A stretch of DNA of 64,000 bases from an uncultured Agathobacter sp. (lineage in GTDB: Bacteria > Bacillota > Clostridia > Lachnospirales > Lachnospiraceae). Where the stretch lies: NCBI GenBank assembly GCA_934307695.1, contig CAKRCS010000004.1, forward strand, positions 1 to 64,000, written 5' to 3'. Position 1 is the first letter of the stretch; the number at the start of each line of letters is the position of its first letter. The notes below the pieces were generated by a model that did not search any database, was not told the origin of the DNA, and worked only from the letters and a program-made list of their open reading frames with translations. Positions 39,270-48,258 of this stretch are shown here, piece by piece. The translations under genes were made by a program, and so were the position numbers.

Positions 39270-39282
39270 TCTTGTTTTCCTC

Positions 39283-40509
39283 CTATTTTGAAAGTCTTTT
39301 GATAACTTCAATGCACATTCTGCCGTTGTGGTACGGGCATTTCCACTGCTCGACGATCGGGCGGTCCGGATAAGGCTTTCCTTCCTTGTCTACCTCCCAG
39401 AACCACTCGGAGCCAGTTCTCTTGTCCACAACATGTTCCTTGATGAACTCCCACTCTGCGAGTGCCGCGTCAAGGTACTCCGTATGCTCCGGTGTCTTTT
39501 CATATCCATTCAGAAATCCGATGACGGTCTCTGCCTGTACCCACCAGATTCTGTGCTCATTCACAACGCCCTTCTCGCACTCGTTGGCAAGGGAATGTCC
39601 GTCAAATGCGACGCGGTAGATCTGCGCGGTAAGGTCTCTTGTGATAGGCTCCAGCTTTGCCTTGTAGCTGTCATCGCCGAGGACCTCAACGCCACGGTCA
39701 ACCAGCCAAGCCGTCTCGATATCGTGTCCGTAAGAGTGCAGATCAATGATGGAGTTATACTCGCGGTCGAAAAATACCTCCTGACGATGTAAGTCCGGGT
39801 TGTAGATCTTGTCTGCGATGGTATCCATCATCCACATCAGCTTTTTCTTTGCGGTCTCGTTCTTTGCCACACGGTACAGCTCGGTGTATGCCTCAAATAC
39901 ATGAAGCAATGTGTTCATGGTCTTTGCAGCCATGACGCCGTTCTCGGAAAGCTTCTCGTTAGATTCCGGCTTAAAGTCGATCGTGAATGCCTCCAGGTAG
40001 CCGATCTCGTCGGTGCAGCGTGTCTCGATCAGGTCAACCAGCTGCTCAGCAAGCGCAAGTGCTTCCTTGTCGCCGCTGATATCATAGTAAGAAGATAATG
40101 CGTAGATGCAGAATGCTTGATTGTAGGTGTGCTTTGTGGTATCGTCCGGCTTGCCGTCATACGTCAGCGACCAGTAGATTCCGCCATGCTCACGGTCGAT
40201 GCAGTGATCTCTTAAAAAGTGATATGCATGGTCTGCCTCCGCCTTGATGTCCTTGCTGTAATAACCGTAACGCATGAAGTCTGCCTCTGTGAGCAGTCCC
40301 TTCTTGTATAATGCATAAACGTTGGAGAAGAACCATGTAATACGGCTGTTTAAGATACAACCCTTCATTGCCTTTTTGTCTACGGTCAGATTGTAATCCA
40401 TCCAGCCGTAGTATCCGCCGTTTTCATCATCCCTTAAATTTCTCCAAAATGGGATTATGCATCCGAGCAGATGTGCTTTTGCCTCGCTTGCCAATTCTTT
40501 CTTGTCCAT
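39283..40509 (-). CDS. AGE-family epimerase, cellobiose/mannobiose 2-epimerase-like
   Basis: An (alpha/alpha)6-barrel epimerase of 408 residues. The start is the ATG at 40509 after a GGAAGGAA site. Barrel motifs include [53 protein letters not shown] with His pairs expected for catalysis, and [13 protein letters not shown]. In mannan pathways this enzyme turns the reducing-end mannose of mannobiose into glucose, feeding GH130_1, which is the next gene (13 bp). Confidence 0.88.
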   Translation of the reverse strand: MDKKELASEAKAHLLGCIIPFWRNLRDDENGGYYGWMDYNLTVDKKAMKGCILNSRITWFFSNVYALYKKGLLTEADFMRYGYYSKDIKAEADHAYHFLRDHCIDREHGGIYWSLTYDGKPDDTTKHTYNQAFCIYALSSYYDISGDKEALALAEQLVDLIETRCTDEIGYLEAFTIDFKPESNEKLSENGVMAAKTMNTLLHVFEAYTELYRVAKNETAKKKLMWMMDTIADKIYNPDLHRQEVFFDREYNSIIDLHSYGHDIETAWLVDRGVEVLGDDSYKAKLEPITRDLTAQIYRVAFDGHSLANECEKGVVNEHRIWWVQAETVIGFLNGYEKTPEHTEYLDAALAEWEFIKEHVVDKRTGSEWFWEVDKEGKPYPDRPIVEQWKCPYHNGRMCIEVIKRLSK

Positions 40510-40537
40510 ATTCGTTCCTTCCTTTCCCATTTTATTT

Positions 40538-41782
40538 CTATTCTGTTGCCTTCATCATTGCGTCAAGCAGTGCCGGGTATTCCACTTCACCGGTATAACG
40601 GTTGAACAGGCCGAACAGCTCTCCGCCTCCGCTGAATGCGCCGTTATCCCACCAGACACAAGGTACGCCGATTTCCTTTGCTGCGCTTAAGTAGTACGTT
40701 GCCCACGCCACGCGCTCGTCCTCGTTATCCTTATTCATTGCTCCAAATTCGCCTATGATCGCCGGGACTCCCTTATCGATGAATAAGCTCTTTAAGTCGC
40801 TCATCAGCTTGTCTATGTCATAGGTGTCATTGTTCCACTCACTTGTTCCGCTCTTGTTCAGTGCGAAATTGTATGGGGAGTACGCATGTACCGAAACAAT
40901 GATACGGTTATCCCCCTCCGGAATATCAATGTGCTGGATTCCCACGGTGCTGTTGGCACCATAGCCCGGAATCATCAGCATCCGGTATGGATTGGAGCCT
41001 CCGGCATTCCGGATCGTATCGATAAAAGCGGCATTCGTCGCATTTACCACATCCCAGCCTTCCTGATCTCCGCCGGTCCACTCCTGCGCGGTTCCGACCT
41101 TTCTCGGCTCGTTCTGTGCCTCGAAGATCAGATGCTCGTCATAATCCTTGAAGCGTTCCGCGATCTGCGACCACATAATACGCATCCGTTCGCAGGCAGC
41201 TTCCTCATTGTCATAGTACGGATAGTTCCAGTCCTCATGGTGCAGGTTTAGGATCACATACGCGCCTCTGTTGTAGGCATAGTCGACAACCTCCTGCACA
41301 CGGTCCATCCACACCTCGCTGATTTCATAGTCCGGTGCCGGTCCCACATGGTTGATCCAGCTTACCGGGACACGCACCACATTAAAACCGCTGTCAAGCA
41401 CCGCGTCTACCAGCTCCTGTGTCACGGAAGGGTTGCCCCACGCTGTCTCGCATTTGTATGCCGGTTCATTCGGCAGTACGCCATCCTTCGTTGCGTCCAG
41501 TGTATTACCGATATTCCAGCCGATCCGCATATCCTGCACGACACTCATCGCGTCCATTCCCTCCATATCGGGATTTTGATTTTCACTTGCCGCAGTCTGC
41601 GTCTCATCCTCCTGTGCCGGCTCTGTATCCTGTGCTGCATCCGTCTCCTGTCCGGTCTGCTGCTCGTCCGTCTGTGTGCCGTCTGCACTTCCTCCCGGTG
41701 CCGCGCAGCCGAAAAGCATCCCTGCGATCATTGCCGGGACAAGGATGCCGGTGCAGATTCTTCTTAATAACTGTCTCTTCAT
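40538..41782 (-). CDS. GH5 endo-glycanase lipoprotein (GH5_4-like)
   Basis: Surface enzyme of 414 residues starting at the ATG at 41782. A lipoprotein signal ends at LFG-C26, followed by an acidic Gln/Glu/Thr linker to about residue 75, then a GH5 barrel: IGWNIGNTLDA, ETAWGNP, acid/base Glu225 in EAQNEP, nucleophile Glu345 in IIGEFGA. The GWNxGNTLDA...ETxWGNP pattern is that of GH5_4, which includes endo-beta-1,4-glucanases, xyloglucanases and glucomannanases. In this operon glucomannan is the likely target. It is anchored outside, unlike its intracellular neighbours. Confidence 0.85.
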   Translation of the reverse strand: MKRQLLRRICTGILVPAMIAGMLFGCAAPGGSADGTQTDEQQTGQETDAAQDTEPAQEDETQTAASENQNPDMEGMDAMSVVQDMRIGWNIGNTLDATKDGVLPNEPAYKCETAWGNPSVTQELVDAVLDSGFNVVRVPVSWINHVGPAPDYEISEVWMDRVQEVVDYAYNRGAYVILNLHHEDWNYPYYDNEEAACERMRIMWSQIAERFKDYDEHLIFEAQNEPRKVGTAQEWTGGDQEGWDVVNATNAAFIDTIRNAGGSNPYRMLMIPGYGANSTVGIQHIDIPEGDNRIIVSVHAYSPYNFALNKSGTSEWNNDTYDIDKLMSDLKSLFIDKGVPAIIGEFGAMNKDNEDERVAWATYYLSAAKEIGVPCVWWDNGAFSGGGELFGLFNRYTGEVEYPALLDAMMKATE

Positions 41783-41847
41783 CTCCCGCTTCCTTTCTTT
41801 ACAAAGAGAACTATGCATGACGCATCACGCACACTTCTCTTTATAAA

Positions 41848-41873
41848 TGGCTGCCGCATTTTACACAGCAGCC
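41848..41873 (-). terminator. Weak hairpin between GH130_2 and GH5
   Basis: TGGCTGC pairs with GCAGCCA around a 12-base loop followed by TTTATAAA on the minus strand. Short stem and broken T run suggest partial attenuation or stabilisation. Confidence 0.35.
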
Positions 41874-41882
41874 ACTATTCTT

Positions 41883-42905
41883 TTATCTGCGTCCGATCTC
41901 GCGGTCGTTATCGTTGGTCACACTGTGATCCTTGATATACGCTACGATCTCATCAAGCTTTGTGAATGCAAGACCTACATAGCTGTCTGCGCATCCGTAG
42001 TAGATTGCGATCTTTCCACTCTCGGAGTCATGGATGGTTGCACATGGGAAGGTTACGTTTGGAACGAAGCCTCTCTCCTCATACCACTCTTCCGGTGTAA
42101 GAAGGAAGTTCTCACAACGATACAGTACCTTGGATGGATTCTCAAGATCGAGGATCGCTCCACCGATTGAGTATACATATCCGTTGCAGGTTCCGCTTAC
42201 GCCGTGATAGAACAGCAGCCAGCCCTCATTTGTCTCGATCGGGGCAGCGCCTCCACCGATCTTTAGGGACTCCCACCACTCATTTCCGCGGCTCATGACA
42301 TGTCTGTGCCTGCCCCAGTATACGAGATCCGGGCTTTCACTTATGAAAATATCGCCAAACGGTGTATGTCCGGAGTCAGACGGACGGCTTAACAGCATAA
42401 AGTTGCCGTTGATCTTTCTTGGGAACAATACTGCGTTACGGTTGAATGGAAGGAACGGATTCTCAAGTCTTGTGAAGGTCTTGAAATCAGTCGTCTTAGC
42501 CATTCCGATCGCTGCGCCGTAGAAATCCTGGCACCAGATCACATAGTAGGTATCCTCAACCTTTACCAGTCGCGGATCGTAAGCATAGATTGGCATAAAG
42601 TCATTGCCGTCCTCATCCTTGAATGGGATCGGCTTCGGATCGAAGTTCCAGTGGATTCCATCCTCACTTCTTCCGAGGTAAATATAAGGGATTCCATTTG
42701 TCTGCTCCCCACGGAACACACCGATAAATGCACCTTCATACGGCATAACTGCACTGTTGAAGATTCGCGCAACACCCTCTACCGGGTTTCTCTTGATGAT
42801 CGGGTTCTCTGTGTATCTCCAGATCGGAGCTCCAACGATTCCTTCCGGTTTCTCCTGCCAAGGTACATTCTTTACCGCAGGAGCAATCATTTTCAGTTCA
42901 CTCAT
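41883..42905 (-). CDS. GH130_2 beta-1,4-mannooligosaccharide phosphorylase
   Basis: Intracellular enzyme of 340 residues that releases mannose-1-phosphate from the non-reducing end of mannooligosaccharides. It shows the short GH130_2 form: NPIIKRNP, VARIFNSAVMPYEGAFIGVFRGE, catalytic Asp in YAYDPRLVKVED, and NRNAVLFPRKING. GAGGTG precedes the ATG. Two GH130 subfamilies in one operon match the Roseburia intestinalis mannan pathway, with this enzyme shortening chains down to mannobiose for the epimerase and GH130_1. Confidence 0.9.
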   Translation of the reverse strand: MSELKMIAPAVKNVPWQEKPEGIVGAPIWRYTENPIIKRNPVEGVARIFNSAVMPYEGAFIGVFRGEQTNGIPYIYLGRSEDGIHWNFDPKPIPFKDEDGNDFMPIYAYDPRLVKVEDTYYVIWCQDFYGAAIGMAKTTDFKTFTRLENPFLPFNRNAVLFPRKINGNFMLLSRPSDSGHTPFGDIFISESPDLVYWGRHRHVMSRGNEWWESLKIGGGAAPIETNEGWLLFYHGVSGTCNGYVYSIGGAILDLENPSKVLYRCENFLLTPEEWYEERGFVPNVTFPCATIHDSESGKIAIYYGCADSYVGLAFTKLDEIVAYIKDHSVTNDNDREIGRR

Positions 42906-42929
42906 TTTCGCACCTCATAATGTTTTTTG

Positions 42930-43589
42930 TTATTGATAATACCACTTGTCGGCTTCCTCGCTTCCTTCTTCCACCGGCGGCATCAGCTTTCGAAGCATCC
43001 ACTCCATCGGAAAGGTAAGTGCGTACAGATAGACACCCGGAATGACCAGTATTGCCCACGGCATCAGGTACACACCTATACATGCGACAAAAAATACGAC
43101 CAATATTCCGATCGTGATCGGAAGGTATTTAAAGCATAAAAACAATGCTGTTTTGATAAGATCCAGATTTTTCTTGTCAAATCTGGACAAAACCGGGAAT
43201 ATGCAGGCGACAAGCGCCGCGAACACAAACACGACCAGTACCAGCACAATAAAGATGGCATCGTTTGTCGGATTCTCGTTTCCCCACAGATAGATCATAT
43301 CCACGGCAAGTCCGAGTGCAATCAGCACAAACAGGATTGACATTCCGACCGTCTGCCGGAAATTTGCCCGGAAGGAATGAAAAAATTCCTTCGTTGGCCT
43401 GCCCTCGCTGTGTCGCACGCATTTTGCCATGGCATAGTAAGCTGCGGTTGCAGATGCGCCCGCCGTTATGACCGGGATCGAGCAGATCAGCCACAGAATC
43501 CCGATGTACAAAACATCCGCCAGTGTGTTCATAAACCGTGCAAATTTTGAATCATTTGAAAAAATTTTTGAAGCTGCTTTATCGTCCAT
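42930..43589 (-). CDS. DUF624/YesL-like membrane protein
   Basis: A 219-residue membrane protein with five to six hydrophobic segments and the DUF624 signature near the N-terminus (FMNTLADVLYIGILWLICSIPVITAGAS). The family is found beside carbohydrate ABC importers in Firmicutes (e.g. YesL with the rhamnogalacturonan system), and its role is unknown. It follows the binding-protein gene after a terminator-like hairpin. A second DUF624 gene sits at 58590-59237 beside the other binding protein, one per importer. Confidence 0.8.
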   Translation of the reverse strand: MDDKAASKIFSNDSKFARFMNTLADVLYIGILWLICSIPVITAGASATAAYYAMAKCVRHSEGRPTKEFFHSFRANFRQTVGMSILFVLIALGLAVDMIYLWGNENPTNDAIFIVLVLVVFVFAALVACIFPVLSRFDKKNLDLIKTALFLCFKYLPITIGILVVFFVACIGVYLMPWAILVIPGVYLYALTFPMEWMLRKLMPPVEEGSEEADKWYYQ

Positions 43590-43611
43590 ATTACCCTTTT
43601 TGTATAAAAGA

Positions 43612-43638
43612 AGCCCGACAGCACGGTGCTGCCGGGCT
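43612..43638 (-). terminator. Intra-operon attenuator after the SBP gene
   Basis: On the minus strand AGCCCGGCAGCAC pairs with TGCTGTCGGGCT, then TTCTTTTAT. Placed between a binding-protein gene and downstream enzyme genes, it probably lowers but does not stop transcription. Confidence 0.7.
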
Positions 43639-43675
43639 ATTTTGGTTTTTACCTATTCAAACCGGTCACTGCCGA

Positions 43676-45232
43676 TTAGTTGAAGTATGCATCAAGACCA
43701 TCCTGTACCTGCTGCTTATATGTCTCCTGGAACTGCGCCGGAGTAACTTCACCCTTCATAACAGACTGAAGGTCATAAGAGATACCCATGCTGTTCCAAA
43801 GGTCAAGCTGTGTCTTATTTCCGCACTCCTGCATTACGCCGAAGTTTGCTTCCTTAAGCTCCTCTTTGTTACCAGTTACATCATACCACCAGTGTAATGT
43901 CTCACGGCTGTCACGGATAGAGTAATCTCCATCCATCCAGTTCCAGTAATCATACAGGAAGTTGTAAACGGTTTCCGGATCAGAGATACCAGCCGGGATG
44001 ATATAGAACTCACCAGAAGATGCGTTCTTTCCAGCGTTTGTCTCCTGATCTCCGGAAGGTCCAACCGGCCAGCGAACATACACTACATCGAACGGAAGCT
44101 CTGCAGATCCGTCAAGATCCCAGTCATAGTCGTTGTTACCACTCTCGATCCAAGCTGCGATCGGGAAGAATCCAACGTTACCCTGTGTATACTGGTTTCT
44201 CATGCTGTCGGATGGACTTCCTTCATAATCATAAGGATAGCAGATGTTGTATACGTTGTACATATCGGAAAGCATCTGAAGAGCCTCTCCGGTCTTAGCA
44301 TCATCAAGAGACTGGGTAGTACCAACTGCGATGGTAGCACCGTTGCTCATCATAAGGTTCTCGAATGTCTCATACTCGTATCCGCAGTATCCGTACTGGT
44401 CGATCTGTCCATCACCATCGGTATCCTGTGTAAGAACCTGGCAATACTCGATGAACTTATCCCATGTCCACTCGCCACGAGCGTACAGATCACGAGGATC
44501 CTCTAAGTTGTTATCCTCTAACATCTGCTTGTTGAATGCTAATGGATAGGTTGCTTCTACTGCACTCTGTGCCTCTACTCTCTTGAGGATGCAAGCCTTG
44601 CCATCACCAAGATCAAGGTAGCTGATTACGTTCTGGTCGGTAAAGATATCTGCATCTTCCGGAAGAACTGTCTTTAAGTCAACCGCAAGTCCGTTTGCCT
44701 GCGCCGGGATAGCCATACCGGTATCTACAAGGTAGATATCTGCATCCGGAGTTCCTGCAAGAACGGAAGTATTGATAGACTCCTTAACACCTGTGTAGGT
44801 TAAGTTCTGCCAATAGAACTTGCAGTTATACTTCTCCTCAAGCTTTGCTACATTGTCAAACTTGAGCTGTGCAACCTGACGGTTGATTGCCTTCTGTGCA
44901 AGGGTAGCCTCATCATCTCCGTCCTGATCGATGGAAGACTGATAGTCCGGGCTGTCGTTCAGATCGCTGTCTGCACTGTCATAGTGCTGTACCCACCAAG
45001 AACCGATGTAGATTACACGGTTGCCGTCTGCATCTGTTCTTGCATATCCGTTTGAAGTTACTGCACCGGTAGAGCCGTCATCTGTGGTTGCTGAACCGCT
45101 GTTGCTATTGTCAGTAGTTCCCTGTGTGCCTGCATTCTGTGTAGAATCGCCTGCTGCGCCACCGCATGCTGCAAGTGAAACTGCCATAGCAGCAACAAGT
45201 CCTGCTGAAACTAATTTCTTAAATGCTTTCAT
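43676..45232 (-). CDS. Carbohydrate ABC importer substrate-binding lipoprotein
   Basis: Family 1-type extracellular solute-binding protein, 518 residues. The lipoprotein signal ends at AVSLAA-C23, with a Gly/Ser/Thr-rich tether to about residue 65. The two-lobe binding fold contains KFDNVAKLEEKYNCKFYWQ, LAGTPDADIYLVD, YPLAFNKQML and WTWDKFIEYCQVLT. In the mannan locus of Roseburia intestinalis an equivalent protein captures mannooligosaccharides. It lies downstream of the CBM lipoprotein and of the permease pair at 47270-49182, with which it should work. The ATPase is not encoded here. Confidence 0.85.
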   Translation of the reverse strand: MKAFKKLVSAGLVAAMAVSLAACGGAAGDSTQNAGTQGTTDNSNSGSATTDDGSTGAVTSNGYARTDADGNRVIYIGSWWVQHYDSADSDLNDSPDYQSSIDQDGDDEATLAQKAINRQVAQLKFDNVAKLEEKYNCKFYWQNLTYTGVKESINTSVLAGTPDADIYLVDTGMAIPAQANGLAVDLKTVLPEDADIFTDQNVISYLDLGDGKACILKRVEAQSAVEATYPLAFNKQMLEDNNLEDPRDLYARGEWTWDKFIEYCQVLTQDTDGDGQIDQYGYCGYEYETFENLMMSNGATIAVGTTQSLDDAKTGEALQMLSDMYNVYNICYPYDYEGSPSDSMRNQYTQGNVGFFPIAAWIESGNNDYDWDLDGSAELPFDVVYVRWPVGPSGDQETNAGKNASSGEFYIIPAGISDPETVYNFLYDYWNWMDGDYSIRDSRETLHWWYDVTGNKEELKEANFGVMQECGNKTQLDLWNSMGISYDLQSVMKGEVTPAQFQETYKQQVQDGLDAYFN

Positions 45233-45261
45233 AAAGAATTAACCTCCTAAAATACTCGTCC

Positions 45262-45288
45262 CCATACTGCCGTAGTCCGGCAGTATGG
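45262..45288 (-). other. Perfect 11-bp intercistronic hairpin upstream of the SBP gene
   Basis: CCATACTGCCG and CGGCAGTATGG form a perfect stem with a 5-base loop and no T run. It lies 30 bp upstream of the binding-protein start, where a 5' stabilising stem would raise its mRNA level relative to neighbours. Confidence 0.5.
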
Positions 45289-45300
45289 TACATATAGTTT

Positions 45301-47211
45301 TTACTGCTGACCGATAGTTACGCTGTATACTTCCCAAGCAGAAGTTGCTTCACACTGAAGGGTTGTTCCCCACTTGGAAGTATCCTCTCCGAGGTACTGT
45401 GCAATCGTATCATATGTAATCTGTGCATGTGATCCGTCATATGCTGCGTATCCCTGACCAGAACCATCAAAGTCGCCGACTCCGATTCTCATCCAGCCTG
45501 CTTCTGAGCCTGGGAATACCAACCAGATTTCTCCGGTCTCAGAGGTATAATTGATGTTGATCACGCATCCCGGCTGTAAAGCTGCAAGAGAAGCCTCGTC
45601 AAGATCAACACCATTCTGTGACCATCCATCACCGGTTACGCTGAATCCTGGGATCTCAACCTGTCTGTTGTTTGCAACCATCTCAGATGCTTTTCCAGCC
45701 TTTACGCTGTATACTTCCCAAGCAGAAGTAGCCTCGCACTGAAGGGTTGTTCCCCACTTAGAGGTATCCTCGCCAAGGTACTGTGCGATGGTCTCATAAG
45801 TGATGTAGCACTTGCTTCCATCATATACGCCATATCCCTGACCTGATCCATCGAAGTCACCTACACCGATTCTCATCCAGCCTGCCTCTGAACCTGGGAA
45901 TACTAACCAGATCTCACCGGTCTCAGATGTATAAGAGATTTCGATTGCTGAGCCAGGTACTAATGCTGCAAGGAAGTCCTCTGTCATATCAATACCGTTC
46001 TGTGCCCAGCCGTCTCCGGATACATTAAATCCTTCAAGCTCAACGCCGCCGTTTACAACAAGGTTCTGTGCCTTCTGTCCGATCTTTACGGAGTAAACCT
46101 CGAATGCAGAATCAGATTCGCACTGGAGTGTTGTTCCCCACTTAGATACATCATCCCCAAGGTACTGAGCGATCGTATCGTAGTCAACCTGTGCAATGTT
46201 CTTAGAACCGTTGTAGTATGAGTAACCCTGTCCGGAGCCATCACAGTCACCGACACCGATTCTCATCCAGCCTGCTTCTGATCCTGGGAATACTAACCAC
46301 ATATTTCCGGACTCAGAAGAGTAAGAGATTTCGATCACGCTGCCCGGCTGCAGTGCTGCAAGAGAAGCCTCATCAAGATCGATTCCAGCCTGTGACCAGC
46401 CGTCTCCTGTTACCGTAAATCCCGGAACATCAACTGCTCCGCTGATTGCAAACAGGTTAGATCTGTCATCTCCGGTAGATGCTACAACAAACTCAGCAGA
46501 GGTATCTGCGGTAAGAACGTTGCCGGATGCATCCTTGAATGCGATATTGTCGATATACATAACTGCCGGTGTAGCGCCATTGTCTTTACCGGTATCTGTC
46601 TCAAGGGAAACTACGATGTAGTTGCCTGCGCCGAAGGTGTATCCGTCCGGTACGGTGTAGCTTACGGTCTTCGGGTTAGCGTTCTCAAGATAAACGGACC
46701 ATGCCTCAGAGGTCAGGTCATTGTTCTCACCTACGATACCGTAGATGTTACCTGCTGTGGACTGGAATGTTCCGTCCGGATTCTCGATACCGATGCTCAT
46801 TTCTACGGTGCTTAGGCTTGAAATGCTGTCACCCAGCATAGCGTCTGCCTGGATTGCAACATATACTGCCTTGCCCTGAGTAGAAGTTACCTTAAGTGCC
46901 TGTGAATCATTGTAGCTTGCAACCTCGATCGTTGCATCATCAGATGATGGATTAACGGTCTTGTCTACGCCAGCAAACCCGAAAAGTCCATCCTCAAAAT
47001 CAACACTGACAGGTCCTTCTTCCGCAGCCGGTTCCTCCGGTGTCTCAGGTTCCTCTGTCTGTGTCTCTGCCGGTGTCTCAGACTCTGTGGACACCTCTGT
47101 TCCCGGATCAGCAGATGTCTGCGTGTCTCCGGTTGCTTCTCCACCACAGGCTGTCATGGATAATACCATTGTGCCTGCTGCAAGAATTGCTAAAAGCTTT
47201 TCTTTTCTCAA
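45301..47211 (-). CDS. Surface lipoprotein of four binding-type modules, three of them tandem repeats
   Basis: A 636-residue non-catalytic lipoprotein. The lipobox LSMTA-C22 is followed by a Thr/Glu/Pro tether to about 65. Residues 67-232 form a beta-sandwich-like domain opening VSVDFEDGLFGFAG, of the kind found in mannan-binding CBMs. Then come three homologous modules of about 120 residues at 260-380, 389-506 and 518-636, each with GDGW(S/A)Q(N/A)G, IWLVFPGSEAGWMRIGVGD, DGSGQGY and KWGTTLQCE. Exposed Trp-rich motifs suggest glycan binding. Modules 2 and 3 are almost identical even in DNA. It lies between a permease pair and its binding protein, so it probably gathers mannan for uptake; this is inferred. 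Confidence 0.75.
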   Translation of the reverse strand: MRKEKLLAILAAGTMVLSMTACGGEATGDTQTSADPGTEVSTESETPAETQTEEPETPEEPAAEEGPVSVDFEDGLFGFAGVDKTVNPSSDDATIEVASYNDSQALKVTSTQGKAVYVAIQADAMLGDSISSLSTVEMSIGIENPDGTFQSTAGNIYGIVGENNDLTSEAWSVYLENANPKTVSYTVPDGYTFGAGNYIVVSLETDTGKDNGATPAVMYIDNIAFKDASGNVLTADTSAEFVVASTGDDRSNLFAISGAVDVPGFTVTGDGWSQAGIDLDEASLAALQPGSVIEISYSSESGNMWLVFPGSEAGWMRIGVGDCDGSGQGYSYYNGSKNIAQVDYDTIAQYLGDDVSKWGTTLQCESDSAFEVYSVKIGQKAQNLVVNGGVELEGFNVSGDGWAQNGIDMTEDFLAALVPGSAIEISYTSETGEIWLVFPGSEAGWMRIGVGDFDGSGQGYGVYDGSKCYITYETIAQYLGEDTSKWGTTLQCEATSAWEVYSVKAGKASEMVANNRQVEIPGFSVTGDGWSQNGVDLDEASLAALQPGCVININYTSETGEIWLVFPGSEAGWMRIGVGDFDGSGQGYAAYDGSHAQITYDTIAQYLGEDTSKWGTTLQCEATSAWEVYSVTIGQQ

Positions 47212-47269
47212 CTTTTCCTTCCTCCTTTTTAAAATTTAAAGTTGATTGCATGGATTGTGCAAAACGGGA

Positions 47270-48241
47270 TCAACCTACAATACCGCTTCGCTCTACCCCC
47301 TCTATAAAGTTTTTCTGTAACAAGAGATATATAATGATGATCGGAAGAATTACCAGCAGGATTCCGGCATCCAGATACAGCTCCTGGATATTCGGATCGA
47401 GCACCTTGTCAAGGTTGGCAATAGTTGCCTGCAGGGATGAAATCTTCTTACTGATCACTATATTCTCACTGACCAGAAACAACTTCGCATAGAATGTATC
47501 ATTGAACTGCCATACGATAGAAAATACCGTGACAGTAATGACCGCCGGCATCGCATTACGAAGCATGATGCCAAAGTAAGTGTACCAGGTTCCGCATCCG
47601 TCCACGAAAGCGGCTTCTTCAATCTCCTTCGGAAGTCCGCGGAAAAACTGGTTGAAAATGTAAATGTATAAGCCCGACCGGACACCACAGCCTAAGAATG
47701 ACATGATGTACACCGGTGCGACCGATCCCATCAGGTTGAGTGGTGCTCCCTTGATCAGCGTCATAAGTCCGAGCGGATCAAAAGAACGGAAGGTCAGATA
47801 CAGCGGAAGCATGATGGTGTGTGTCGGAATTACGATCATTACAACCACACATGCAAACAAAAACTTCTTGAACGGGAAATCAAATCTGGCAAATCCGTAG
47901 CCAACCATGGAGCAGATAAGAAGCTGTACCAGGGTGGTTGTCAACGTATATGTCAGATCCCTCGCCATTGTCGGGAGGTAATCCAGTCTTGTAAATGCAA
48001 GCTGGAAGCGCTCCAGTGTCGGATACTCCGGAATCACGAACACCATCGGGTTGTATGCGTCCTTCGTGGAAGAAATCGCATTGACAAACATACCGATAAG
48101 CGGGGAGAGGATTACATAACTTACACCAACGATGATCGCAACACGAACGACCGCAACAAAAAGATTCTTGATGTCATTGAACAATATTTTTGTCTCGTAC
48201 GGGTCCTGCAGATACGCGCGGATCTTTTTGATCTTTTCCAT
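47270..48241 (-). CDS. Carbohydrate ABC importer permease, MalG-type (importer 1)
   Basis: Inner-membrane permease of 323 residues with six hydrophobic spans. The cytoplasmic EAA loop is EEAAFVDGCGTWYTYFGIML. An N-terminal cytoplasmic extension (MEKIKKIRAYLQDPYETKI) precedes the first span. It pairs with the gene at 48259 and presumably with the binding protein at 43676. A shared MsmX-type ATPase elsewhere in the genome would be needed. Confidence 0.87.
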   Translation of the reverse strand: MEKIKKIRAYLQDPYETKILFNDIKNLFVAVVRVAIIVGVSYVILSPLIGMFVNAISSTKDAYNPMVFVIPEYPTLERFQLAFTRLDYLPTMARDLTYTLTTTLVQLLICSMVGYGFARFDFPFKKFLFACVVVMIVIPTHTIMLPLYLTFRSFDPLGLMTLIKGAPLNLMGSVAPVYIMSFLGCGVRSGLYIYIFNQFFRGLPKEIEEAAFVDGCGTWYTYFGIMLRNAMPAVITVTVFSIVWQFNDTFYAKLFLVSENIVISKKISSLQATIANLDKVLDPNIQELYLDAGILLVILPIIIIYLLLQKNFIEGVERSGIVG

Positions 48242-48258
48242 GTCATGCTCTCCTTTCC

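Noticed and set aside
45301..46440. CRISPR-like or satellite repeats
   Set aside because: The long repeats are in-frame protein modules of about 370 bp without spacers of fixed length.
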